A stretch of 64,000 nt of DNA from Streptomyces smaragdinus. Its GTDB lineage: Bacteria > Actinomycetota > Actinomycetes > Streptomycetales > Streptomycetaceae. The stretch spans positions 33,962 through 97,961 of the forward strand of contig NZ_WEGJ01000024.1 of NCBI RefSeq assembly GCF_009604385.1, written 5' to 3'. Shown here one piece after another: positions 1 to 7,456 of this stretch; positions within the stretch are counted from its first letter, which is position 1; each line of letters begins with the position of its first letter. The notes beneath the pieces are model-generated. The model worked only from the letters and a program-made list of their open reading frames with translations. It was not told where the DNA came from and searched no databases. The translations under genes were made by a program, and so were the position numbers.

Positions 1-5
1 AGAGA

Positions 6-1769
6 GTGATCAACTTCTCTCATCCACTACCCCGCCCGTCCGCGCTGCGGCGGACCGCAACCGCCTGCGTGACGGCCGCCCTGGGCCTGGCCCTGTGCGT
101 CCCCGCGGCCACGGCGGCGGCCCCGGCCGAGGCCCAGCGGACCACCCCCGTCCAGCTCATCGCGCTGAACGACCTGCACGGCAACCTCGACCCCGTCGAC
201 GGCGCGGCCGGCCGGGTCGTCCACCGCGGCGACCCGGTCCAGGCCGGCGGTATGCCGCAGCTGGCCACGCTGGTCGAGCGGGCCCGCGCCGACCGGGCGA
301 ACTCGATGGTCGTGGCGGCCGGCGACATGATCGGCGGCAGCCCGCTGCTGTCCGCGCTGTTCCACGACGAGCCGACGGTCCACGCCCTGGAGCAGCTCGG
401 CCTCACCACGTCCTCCGTCGGCAACCACGAGTTCGACGAGGGCGCCGCGGAGCTCGAGCGCATGGTGAACGGGGGCTGCCACCCGGAGGACGGCTGCGCC
501 CCCGGCGACCCGTACACCGGCGCGGACTTCCCGTATCTCGCCGCCAACGTCACCCGCAAGGGCAGCACGACGCCGCTGCTGCGCCCGTACACCATCAAGA
601 CGCTGCCCGGCGGGCAGCGGATCGGGTTCATCGGACTGGTCACCAAGAACGCGCCCGAGGCCATCAACAAGGCGCAGATCCCCGACGTGGAGTTCCACGA
701 CGAGGTGCCGGTCATCGAGCGCTACTCCAGGGAGCTGCGCCGCAAGGGCGTGCGGGCGCAGGTGCTCCTGATCCACGAGGGCGAGGAGGTCAACGGGGTG
801 GCCGGCAGTGCCGACTGCGACGCCGACGGGCCCGGGTCGGCGCTGCGGGGCCGGATCAAGACGATCGCCGAGAAGGCGCCGGCGCAGGTCGACCTGATCG
901 TCAGCGGCCACTCCCACGACTCGTTCGAGTGCACGGTCACCGACCCGGCCGGTCTGCCCCGGTCGGTGACGCAGGCCGACTCGTTCGGGCGCTCCTTCAC
1001 CGACCTGCGTTTCAGCCTCGACCGCCGCGGGGAGGTCGTGCGCCGGTCCGTGAGCGCGACGAACCAGGTGGTGCCCGTCACCACGCCGAAGCAGCCCGCG
1101 ATGACCAAGCTGGTCGAGACCTGGCGCGAGCGCTCCCAGGACGTCGCGAACCGGGTGGTCGGCTATATCTCCGACGATCTGCCGGGCCGCGGCTCGCCGT
1201 TGGAGGAGACCCCCCTCGGCAGCATGCTCACCGACGCGCAGACGGAGGCCACCACCGGTTACGGCGCCGACCTGGCGCTCCTGAACCCCGGCGGGATGCG
1301 CGCCGACCTGGTGTACAAGGACGGCGGGAAGGTCACGTTCGCCGACGTGTACCGCACCCAGCCGTTTGAGGGCCCGCTGTGGACGATGACGCTCACCGGC
1401 GAGCAGCTGCTCACCGTGCTGCGCGAGCAGTTGACCGGCGAGAACGAGTCCGCCCCGCGGTTCCTGCAGCTGTCCTCGGCGCTCGCGTACTCGGTGGACA
1501 TGAGCCGCACGGGCGGCGACCGGCTGCTGGCGGACACGGTCACGGTGAACGGGGTGCCGGTGACGCCGGACGCCACGTACCGGGTGACGGTGAACGACTT
1601 CCTCGCCAACGGGGGCAACGGCTTCCCCACGTTCACCCAGGGCACGGACCGCGAGGGCGGTGACGTGACCGATCTGGACGCGGCGGTCGAGTACCTGCAG
1701 AACCACTCGTCCGAGACCGACCCCTTCGACCCCCCGGCGCCCGGGCGGATCACCTTCGTGGGGAGGTGA
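6..1769 (+). CDS. Secreted bifunctional metallophosphatase/5'-nucleotidase
   Basis: A 587-residue secreted phosphoesterase that should release phosphate from nucleotides or related esters outside the cell. It starts at a GTG six bases into the window, so its ribosome site is out of view. Residues 1-44 form a Sec-type signal peptide (basic start, hydrophobic core, Ala-rich end). The metal-binding motifs of the family are present in order: LNDLHGN, AGDMIGGSP, GNHEFDEG and SGHSHDSFE. The C-terminal half (about residues 390-560) has the 5'-nucleotidase C domain, including LLNPGGMRADL and NDFLANGGNG. Length and domain order are normal for the family. The exact substrate is not predictable; bifunctional 2',3'-cyclic phosphodiesterase activity is possible. 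Confidence 0.93.
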   Translation: MINFSHPLPRPSALRRTATACVTAALGLALCVPAATAAAPAEAQRTTPVQLIALNDLHGNLDPVDGAAGRVVHRGDPVQAGGMPQLATLVERARADRANSMVVAAGDMIGGSPLLSALFHDEPTVHALEQLGLTTSSVGNHEFDEGAAELERMVNGGCHPEDGCAPGDPYTGADFPYLAANVTRKGSTTPLLRPYTIKTLPGGQRIGFIGLVTKNAPEAINKAQIPDVEFHDEVPVIERYSRELRRKGVRAQVLLIHEGEEVNGVAGSADCDADGPGSALRGRIKTIAEKAPAQVDLIVSGHSHDSFECTVTDPAGLPRSVTQADSFGRSFTDLRFSLDRRGEVVRRSVSATNQVVPVTTPKQPAMTKLVETWRERSQDVANRVVGYISDDLPGRGSPLEETPLGSMLTDAQTEATTGYGADLALLNPGGMRADLVYKDGGKVTFADVYRTQPFEGPLWTMTLTGEQLLTVLREQLTGENESAPRFLQLSSALAYSVDMSRTGGDRLLADTVTVNGVPVTPDATYRVTVNDFLANGGNGFPTFTQGTDREGGDVTDLDAAVEYLQNHSSETDPFDPPAPGRITFVGR

Positions 1770-1805
1770 CCGGGGTGGCGCGGTGCGCTCCCTAGGATCT
1801 ACGGC

Positions 1806-2363
1806 ATGTCCCTCCCGCACGCCATCCTCACCGCGCTGCTCGAGAAGCCGTCGTCCGGTCTGGAGCTCACCCGCCGCTTCGACATGTCGATCGGCTACTT
1901 CTGGTCGGCGACGCACCAGCAGATCTACCGGGAGCTGGGCCGGCTCGAACAGGGCGGGCTGATCCGCGTACTGCCGTCGGATCAGCCCGCCCGCGGGCAG
2001 AAGCGCGAGTACGAGGTGCTGCCCGCGGGCCGGGCGGAGCTCACCGCGTGGGTGGGCACCGAGCAGGATCCGCGGATCCAGCGGGAGCCGCTGTTCCTGC
2101 GGCTGCGGGCGGCGGCCGTGGTGGGTACGGACGGGCTGCTGGCGGAGCTGCGGCGGCACCGGGAGCTGCACACGCGGCAGCTGGCGGAGTACGAGCGGAT
2201 CCAGGAGCGGGACTTCGCGGCCCCCGATCCCCCGGCGGCGCAGCGGCTGCGGTATCTGGTGCTGAAGGCGGGGATCGGGCTGGAGGGCCACTGGACGGCG
2301 TGGCTCACGGAGGCCATCGCGGAGCTGGAGGGGATGGAGCGCGACAAGGGCGCGCCCGGGTGA
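1806..2363 (+). CDS. PadR family transcriptional regulator
   Basis: A 185-residue DNA-binding repressor. The N-terminal winged helix-turn-helix (residues 3-80) shows the PadR pattern, with the phrase SATHQQIYRELGRLEQGGLI. The C-terminal half is the helical dimerisation domain (PadR_C, about residues 90-175). A TAGGAT hexamer at 1793-1798 ends seven bases before the ATG and there is no Shine-Dalgarno sequence, so the gene may be read from a leaderless transcript. It stands alone between the nucleotidase and a DUF1992 gene on the same strand. The target is unknown; PadR proteins commonly control exporters or aromatic-acid genes. Confidence 0.9.
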   Translation: MSLPHAILTALLEKPSSGLELTRRFDMSIGYFWSATHQQIYRELGRLEQGGLIRVLPSDQPARGQKREYEVLPAGRAELTAWVGTEQDPRIQREPLFLRLRAAAVVGTDGLLAELRRHRELHTRQLAEYERIQERDFAAPDPPAAQRLRYLVLKAGIGLEGHWTAWLTEAIAELEGMERDKGAPG

Positions 2364-2390
2364 ACACGCGCCGTTTGCGACCATGGACCC

Positions 2391-2792
2391 ATGACTGAGC
2401 GAAAGCCGCCGAGTGTGAGTTTCGAGTCATGGGTCGACCGGCAGATCCGGGAGGCCACCGAACGGGGCGCGTTCGACGATCTGCCCGGCAAGGGAAAGCC
2501 ACTGCCGGGCGACAGCGCGCCCTACGACGAGCTGTGGTGGGTCAAGCAGAAGCTGGCCCGGGAGAATCTGTCGGCGCTGCCGCCCACGCTGGTGCTGCGC
2601 AAGGAGGCGGAGGACGCGCTGGAGGCGGCGCGCACCGCGCCGTCGGAGCGGGCCCTGCGGGCGCTGCTGGACGAGGTCAACGAGAAGATCCGCGAGGCGA
2701 TCCGCCGCCCGCCGATGGGCCCGCCCCTGAACATGGGCCCCATCGACGTGGACGCGGTCGCCGCGCGGTGGCGGGAGGAACGGGAGGGCTGA
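2391..2792 (+). CDS. DUF1992 (DnaJ-C28-like) domain protein
   Basis: A 133-residue soluble protein covering one DUF1992 domain, the conserved region also found in DnaJ homologue subfamily C member 28. The N-terminal signature WVDRQIREATERGAFDDLPG followed by GKGKPLP is diagnostic of the family. The rest is predicted helical and charged, with no signal peptide or membrane segment. The role of the family is unknown in bacteria. The gene follows the PadR regulator by 27 bases and is closed by a hairpin directly after its stop codon. Confidence 0.88.
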   Translation: MTERKPPSVSFESWVDRQIREATERGAFDDLPGKGKPLPGDSAPYDELWWVKQKLARENLSALPPTLVLRKEAEDALEAARTAPSERALRALLDEVNEKIREAIRRPPMGPPLNMGPIDVDAVAARWREEREG

Positions 2793-2815
2793 GACCGGCT
2801 CACCCGTAGCCGGTC
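2793..2815 (+). terminator. Hairpin terminator after DUF1992 gene
   Basis: GACCGGCT and AGCCGGTC form a perfect 8-bp stem around a 7-base loop, starting on the base after the TGA of the DUF1992 gene. There is no T-run, which is common for Streptomyces terminators. Confidence 0.55.
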
Positions 2816-2834
2816 GGGGACGTCATACGGGGCC

Positions 2835-2936
2835 CTAATAGGGCAGGGGGCGGCCCGACGGCGTTCTCAGGTCGAGCTCGCGCTCACGGCGCGGGAGCGG
2901 CCGGGGACGTACGCGGATACGGATCTGCTGGTTCAT
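2835..2936 (-). CDS. Small basic hypothetical protein (33 aa)
   Basis: A 33-codon frame starts at an ATG at 2936 and ends with TAG at 2835. A strong ribosome site, GGAGGG, lies four bases before the ATG. The peptide is rich in Arg and Pro (begins MNQQIRIRVRPRPLPRRERE) and has no cysteines or membrane segment. Third positions are largely G/C, as expected for a translated frame here. I do not recognise it. It lies alone between the DUF1992 hairpin and the MFS exporter. A chance frame cannot be excluded at this length. Confidence 0.5.
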   Translation of the reverse strand: MNQQIRIRVRPRPLPRRERELDLRTPSGRPLPY

Positions 2937-3081
2937 GTCGCCCTCCCTGGTGGTGTTCTGTCCTCCTTACCCTCCTCCGGCGGACCTCACCCCGCATCGC
3001 CCGTCCGAAGGCCGCGGACCTCCGTCGAAGGAGGCACCCGTGCCCTCGACCGTACTCCGCGGGGACGACATCACCCGGGCG

Positions 3082-4308
3082 TCACCCTTCCTGAGGCGTA
3101 GGGATCCGGACATCGGCGGCCCGCGGCGCCACCGGAGCCCCGGCCGTCTCCCTGCGCAGCAGCCCGGCGCCCGCCGCCAGCCCCCCGGTCAGCACCACGA
3201 CCACCCCGAAGGACGCCCCCAGGGAGGCGAGATCGGCGATCCCGCCGACCAGCGACGGCGCGATCAGCCCGGAGACGTACGTGAACGTGGCCACGCCGGC
3301 GATGGACCGCGCCGCGGACGGCCCGCGGGTCGCCGCCGCCGCGTACGCCAGCGGAAGGACCACGGCGACGCCCAGCCCGATCAGCGCGAACCCCGCCACC
3401 GCGACACCCGCCGCGGGCGCCCCGACCACCAGCAGCCCGCCGGCGGTGGCCAGCACGCCGCCCCAACGGACGGTGCGTACCGCCCCGAAGCGGTTGACCA
3501 CCCGGTCGCCGACCAGCCGTACCAGAGCCATCATCAGCACGAACGCCGTGGTGGTCGCCGCCGCGACCCCCGGGGAGGCGGCCAGCTCGTCCTTCAGGTA
3601 CACGCCCGACCAGTTGAGGCTCACGCCCTCCGCGAACGAGGCGCAGAACGCCACGACCCCGATGAGCGCCACCGCCCGCGGCGGCAGCGCGAACCGCGGC
3701 GCCGCCTCCCTCTCGGGCTCGGCCCGTACGTCCAGCACCCCCCGCACGGCGAGCAGCCCGGCGCCGGTCAGGAGCAGCGCGGTCACCGCGTGATGCAGCC
3801 GGGCGTCGACCCCGAGCTGCGCGGCCAGCGCACCGCTCGCGGAGCCGATCAGCGCCCCGGCGCTCCACATGCCGTGCAGGCTCGACATGACCGACCGCCC
3901 CAGCCGCCGCTCGGTGTCGGCGCCCACGGCGTTGAGCTGGACGACCGACGCGCCCGCGGCGGCGCCGAAGAGGAACAGCGCCACGGCCAGGGTGCCCAGC
4001 CCGGACGCCAGACTCGGCAGCGCGAGTGACAGCGTCCACAGCACCAGCAGCCCGCGCAGCGCCCGGCGGGCGCCGAACCGCCGGCTGATCGCCGCGGTCG
4101 CCGGTCCGGCCACGGCGCTGCCGATCGCGGGCAGCGCGAGGGCCAGGCCCAGCCGGCCGGCGGACAGTCCCGCGTGGTCCTGGATCCAGGGGATCCGGGT
4201 GGCGAAGCTGCCCGACACCACCCCGTGGACGCAGAACACGGCCGCGATCGCGATGTGTCCCCTCTTCAACAACTGTCGGCCTTCGCCGGACATGCGGTTC
4301 CCCTCCAT
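3082..4308 (-). CDS. MFS transporter
   Basis: A 408-residue major facilitator superfamily membrane protein with about 12 hydrophobic segments, probably an exporter or sugar permease. Two starts are possible. The ATG at 4308 has GGAGGGAG five bases upstream, and the ATG at 4293 has GGAGGGG six bases upstream; I use the first. A longer frame back to 4428 would overlap the divergent ROK regulator and lacks a ribosome site. It is transcribed away from the ROK-family gene at 4416, so the pair is likely a transporter with its own regulator. Substrate unknown. Confidence 0.85.
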   Translation of the reverse strand: MEGNRMSGEGRQLLKRGHIAIAAVFCVHGVVSGSFATRIPWIQDHAGLSAGRLGLALALPAIGSAVAGPATAAISRRFGARRALRGLLVLWTLSLALPSLASGLGTLAVALFLFGAAAGASVVQLNAVGADTERRLGRSVMSSLHGMWSAGALIGSASGALAAQLGVDARLHHAVTALLLTGAGLLAVRGVLDVRAEPEREAAPRFALPPRAVALIGVVAFCASFAEGVSLNWSGVYLKDELAASPGVAAATTTAFVLMMALVRLVGDRVVNRFGAVRTVRWGGVLATAGGLLVVGAPAAGVAVAGFALIGLGVAVVLPLAYAAAATRGPSAARSIAGVATFTYVSGLIAPSLVGGIADLASLGASFGVVVVLTGGLAAGAGLLRRETAGAPVAPRAADVRIPTPQEG

Positions 4309-4344
4309 CGTTACTCCCTCCACGGCAGCTAAACTATCAGGGAG

Positions 4345-4384
4345 CCTTCCAGAAAGAAAGAAATAACAGGAACCCTTCCAGAAA
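4345..4384. promoter_or_regulatory. Direct-repeat operator between MFS and ROK genes
   Basis: The 11-mer CCTTCCAGAAA occurs twice, at 4345-4355 and 4374-4384, 29 bp apart, in the 107-bp divergent promoter. The region is also AT-richer than its surroundings. It is a candidate binding site for the ROK regulator encoded next to it. Inference from position and repetition only. Confidence 0.5.
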
Positions 4385-4415
4385 ACACGCCGGAAACTTC
4401 TGACAGGATCACTCC

Positions 4416-5555
4416 ATGCCACCCGCAACGCCGAGCACCGCCCGCGCCATGAACGACCGGCTGGCCCTGCGCATGCTGCAGGAGCACGGCCCGCTCTCGG
4501 TCAGCGAGCTCAAGGAGCTGACCGGCCTCGCCCGGCCGACCGTCTCCGACCTCGTCCAACGGCTCCAGGACACCGGGCTGATCGAGGTCGCCGGCGCCTC
4601 GGAGGCCAGGCGCCGCGGGCCCAACGCCAAGCTGTACGGGCTGGTCGCGGACCGCGCCCACCTCGCGGCGCTGGACGTGCGCCAGCAGGGGATCCGGGTG
4701 CTGGTCGCCGATCTGCTGGGCACCGAACGGGCCCGCGCCGAGCGGCCGATCGACCCGGCGGCCCCGACCGGGGAGGCCCTGCGGCAGGCGGTGGACCTGC
4801 TGGAGAGCGCGGCGGCCGAGGCGGGCGCGGACGCGCTGCACAGCATCGCCGTCGGCGCGCCCGGGATGATCGACCCGGCGACGGGGCAGCTGCGCAACGT
4901 GGCCGGTTTCGACTGGCACCGCGAGCTGCCGGCGGTGCTGCACGAGCGGCTCGGGGCCGCGGTGGTGGTGGAGAACGAGACCAATCTGGCGGCCGTCGCC
5001 GAGCACCGGCTGGGTGCGGCGCGGGGGCTGGACTCGTTCGTGTTCTTCTGGCTCGGCGAGGGGACGGGTGGGGCGGTGGTCCTGGACGGCGAGTTGCGCC
5101 GGGGGCGGTCGGGCGGCGCGGGCGAGATCGCGTTCATGCCGGTGCCGGGCGGCTCGGGGCTGCCGTCGCCGGGTGACTGCACCGGGGGGTTCCACGAGCT
5201 GGTGGGCGCGGCGGGGCTGCGTCAACTGGCCGCCGTACACGGGCTGGACCCCTCGGGTCCGGCGGCGGAGCTGCTCGAGGCGGAGGCGGTCGTCGACGTG
5301 TACGCCGAGCGCGTCGCCGTCGGGGCCGCGGCGGCCACCGCGATCCTCGACCCGGGATGCGTCGTCCTGGGCGGTGAGCTGGGGCGGGCGGGCGGCGAGG
5401 GCCTCGCCGCGCGTGTGGCGGACCGGCTGGCCGGCCTGTCCCCGCTGTCGACGGAGGTCCGCCCGGCGGACTTCGGCGACACGGGCGTCCTGCGCGGCGC
5501 CCTCCTGGCCGCCCGGGAGGCGGCACAGGAGGCGCTGTTCCCCGCGGTGGGGTGA
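4416..5555 (+). CDS. ROK family transcriptional regulator
   Basis: A 379-residue ROK-family repressor. Residues 10-65 form a MarR-like winged helix-turn-helix (LSVSELKELTGLARPTVSDL). The remainder is the ROK/ASKHA fold, with GAPGMIDPATGQ and VVENETNLAAVAEHR. The usual CxCGxxGC zinc motif of ROK kinases is not complete (only GDCTGGFHE is seen), so it is more likely a sugar-sensing regulator than a kinase. It is divergent from the MFS transporter and probably controls it and itself. It converges on the flavohaemoglobin gene with 16 bases between stop codons. Confidence 0.9.
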   Translation: MPPATPSTARAMNDRLALRMLQEHGPLSVSELKELTGLARPTVSDLVQRLQDTGLIEVAGASEARRRGPNAKLYGLVADRAHLAALDVRQQGIRVLVADLLGTERARAERPIDPAAPTGEALRQAVDLLESAAAEAGADALHSIAVGAPGMIDPATGQLRNVAGFDWHRELPAVLHERLGAAVVVENETNLAAVAEHRLGAARGLDSFVFFWLGEGTGGAVVLDGELRRGRSGGAGEIAFMPVPGGSGLPSPGDCTGGFHELVGAAGLRQLAAVHGLDPSGPAAELLEAEAVVDVYAERVAVGAAAATAILDPGCVVLGGELGRAGGEGLAARVADRLAGLSPLSTEVRPADFGDTGVLRGALLAAREAAQEALFPAVG

Positions 5556-5571
5556 CCCGCGGGGCTGCGGA

Positions 5572-6744
5572 TCAGTCCTGGGCGAGCCAGAGGTCCGGGC
5601 CGAACACCTCGTAGTGCACGTCCGCCGGACGGACGCCCGCGGTGATCAGCTGGGTGCGTACGCTGCGCAGGAACGGCAGCGGGCCGCACAGGTACGCCGT
5701 GGTGCCGGCCGGGATGTCGAGGCGGGACAGGTCCACGTAACCGGTGCGCTCGGCCGGCCACTCGCCCACGGGCTTCTCGTACCAGACGTGGCTCTCGGCC
5801 GAGTCCAGCTTCGCCGTGTAGTGGTTGAGGTCCGTGCGGAAGGCGTGCGCGAACTCGTCGGCGTCGCCGTGCACGGTGATCACCCGGCGCTCCGAGCCGT
5901 CGGCGACCAGCTGCGACAGCATCCCGACGATCGGCGTGGCGCCGATACCGGCCGACGCCAGCAGCACCGGCCCGTCGCCCTCGCTCAGGGACACGTCGCC
6001 GAACGGCGGGCTGACCCGCAAGGTGTCACCGGCGGCGACCTTGTCGTGCAGGAAGGTGGAGACCTCGCCGTCCCGCTTGACGGCGAACTGCAGGGCGCCG
6101 TCCGGGTGGCCGGAGAGGCTGTACTGGCGGATCTGGTGGGCGCCGTCGGCCAGTTCGACCTGGACGGAGACGTACTGGCCGGGCTTGGACGCCGGCAGCG
6201 GGTCTGAGTCCTCGGGGCGGACCAGGAAGGTGGTGACGTCGTCGGTCTCCGGGAAGCGGCTGACGACCCGGTAGGTGCGCCACTGCTTGCCGGGCTCGAC
6301 GCCGGCCTCCTCGTACAGCCGGGCCTCGATGGCGATCAGGGCGTTCGCCATCAGCCAGTAGACCTCGTCCCAGGCGGCGGCGACCTCCGGGGTCACGGCC
6401 TCGCCCAGTACCTGCACGATCGCCGCGAACAGGTGCTCGTGGACGATCGGGTACTGGTCGGGGGTGATCCCGACGGAGACGTGCTTATGGGCGATACGCG
6501 CCAGCAGCGCGTCCGGCCGCTCGTCCGGGTGCTCCAGAAGGGCGGTGGCGAACGCCGCTATGGAGCCGGCGAGGGCCTGTCGCTGCGAACCGTTCGCCTG
6601 GTTGCCGCGGTTGAACAGGTCACGCAGCAGATCAGGACGGGCGGCGAACATCCGGTCGTAGAAGATCGGAGTGATGTCGCCGATGGCCGCGCCCACGGCG
6701 GGCAGCGAGGCGCGAACGGTCGCGGCGGAGGCAGGAGACAGCAT
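5572..6744 (-). CDS. hmp: Flavohaemoglobin, nitric oxide dioxygenase
   Basis: A 390-residue three-domain protein that oxidises nitric oxide to nitrate using O2 and NAD(P)H in the cytoplasm. Residues 1-140 are the globin domain, with Tyr29, Gln54 and the proximal His88 in the KHVS motif. Residues 150-250 are the FAD-binding reductase domain (RQYSLSG), and 260-390 the NAD domain (ASAGIGATP near the start, CGPLPFL near the end). Length equals the family norm. The ATG at 6744 follows a GGGAGTAAG ribosome site. A palindromic NsrR-type operator lies 13 bases upstream of the start and the nsrR gene is the next gene upstream. Confidence 0.96.
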   Translation of the reverse strand: MLSPASAATVRASLPAVGAAIGDITPIFYDRMFAARPDLLRDLFNRGNQANGSQRQALAGSIAAFATALLEHPDERPDALLARIAHKHVSVGITPDQYPIVHEHLFAAIVQVLGEAVTPEVAAAWDEVYWLMANALIAIEARLYEEAGVEPGKQWRTYRVVSRFPETDDVTTFLVRPEDSDPLPASKPGQYVSVQVELADGAHQIRQYSLSGHPDGALQFAVKRDGEVSTFLHDKVAAGDTLRVSPPFGDVSLSEGDGPVLLASAGIGATPIVGMLSQLVADGSERRVITVHGDADEFAHAFRTDLNHYTAKLDSAESHVWYEKPVGEWPAERTGYVDLSRLDIPAGTTAYLCGPLPFLRSVRTQLITAGVRPADVHYEVFGPDLWLAQD

Positions 6745-6756
6745 TTCTTACTCCCT

Positions 6757-6780
6757 AATTTGCATCTGAGATGCGCATTT
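6757..6780. promoter_or_regulatory. NsrR operator of hmp
   Basis: The core GCATCTGAGATGC (6762-6774) is a perfect palindrome, flanked by AATTT on one side and GCATTT on the other, giving an approximate 24-bp dyad. It matches the site found in front of nsrR in this window and lies directly upstream of hmp. Binding by NsrR is inferred from the Streptomyces NsrR regulon. Confidence 0.8.
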
Positions 6781-6841
6781 ATGGACATGCGGAACGTACC
6801 CCGGGCACGGGGAGGTTGTGATGATCCGGTCGGGCTACGCC

Positions 6842-7285
6842 CTACCCGTCGGGCCGGGCCGTCAGGCTCAGCAGGACGGGGCCGGTCGGCCCCGCGACGA
6901 GGTCGTCGATCGTCAGCGGGTCGAGGGAGACGTAGAACGCCTCCTGCGCCTTGCGCAGCGCACCGCGCAGCCGGCACGCCGACCGCAGCGGACACTTCGG
7001 CTCGTCCTCGCAGCCGACGACGTCGCCGGCCCCTTCGAGCCGGCGGACCAGCAGGCCGAGCGAACCCGAGTGGCCGGCCCCGGTCAGCACCAGTCCGCCG
7101 CCTCTGCCACGCCTGGCCTCGACGACACCCAGATGCTGGAGCCGGCTGACGATCTTCGCCACATGGCTGTACGGAGCCGAGATCGCCTCCGCCACCTCAC
7201 GGGTGGTCGGATTCGACGTCTCGTCCAGCACCGCGAGACGCATGGCGATGCGCAGCGCGATGTCGGTGCCCTTGGTCAACCGCAT
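6842..7285 (-). CDS. nsrR: NsrR, Rrf2 family nitric-oxide-sensing repressor
   Basis: A 147-residue Rrf2-family regulator. Residues 1-60 form the winged helix-turn-helix. Cys92, Cys98 and Cys104 (in GCEDEPKCPLRSAC) match the three iron-sulfur ligands of Streptomyces NsrR. In this family an iron-sulfur cluster binds DNA and is destroyed by nitric oxide, releasing repression. The start ATG at 7285 sits 15 bases from a second NsrR-like site, which suggests autoregulation. It lies 97 bases upstream of hmp on the same strand, its expected target. Confidence 0.93.
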   Translation of the reverse strand: MRLTKGTDIALRIAMRLAVLDETSNPTTREVAEAISAPYSHVAKIVSRLQHLGVVEARRGRGGGLVLTGAGHSGSLGLLVRRLEGAGDVVGCEDEPKCPLRSACRLRGALRKAQEAFYVSLDPLTIDDLVAGPTGPVLLSLTARPDG

Positions 7286-7300
7286 GACCGCACACTAACT

Positions 7301-7323
7301 AATGCGATTCTGAGACTCCAATT
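7301..7323. promoter_or_regulatory. NsrR-like operator of nsrR
   Basis: An imperfect dyad reading AATGCGATTCTGAGACTCC followed by AATT. Its centre TCTGAGA and outer AATn/nATT positions match the hmp operator. It lies just upstream of the nsrR start codon, as expected for autoregulation. Confidence 0.65.
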
Positions 7324-7456
7324 CGGGGGGTGTCTTGGCGCCACGCGTCCTGTATGAGACCTGCGCCACACCCGGCGCCCCCATGTCACATTCCCGCCGC
7401 GGCGTCCGTCGTGACTGCAGGACCGGGCGCGTCCGGGGCGAGGAGGAGCAACACCG

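Noticed and set aside
27..2384. Long minus-strand open frame (785 codons) opposite the nucleotidase and PadR genes
   Set aside because: It is antisense to two recognisable genes, has a low-complexity His/Arg/Gly/Val composition and no family motif; it is a high-GC shadow.
4309..4428. MFS transporter starting at 4428
   Set aside because: It would overlap the ROK gene start and lacks a ribosome site, whereas 4308 has GGAGGGAG.
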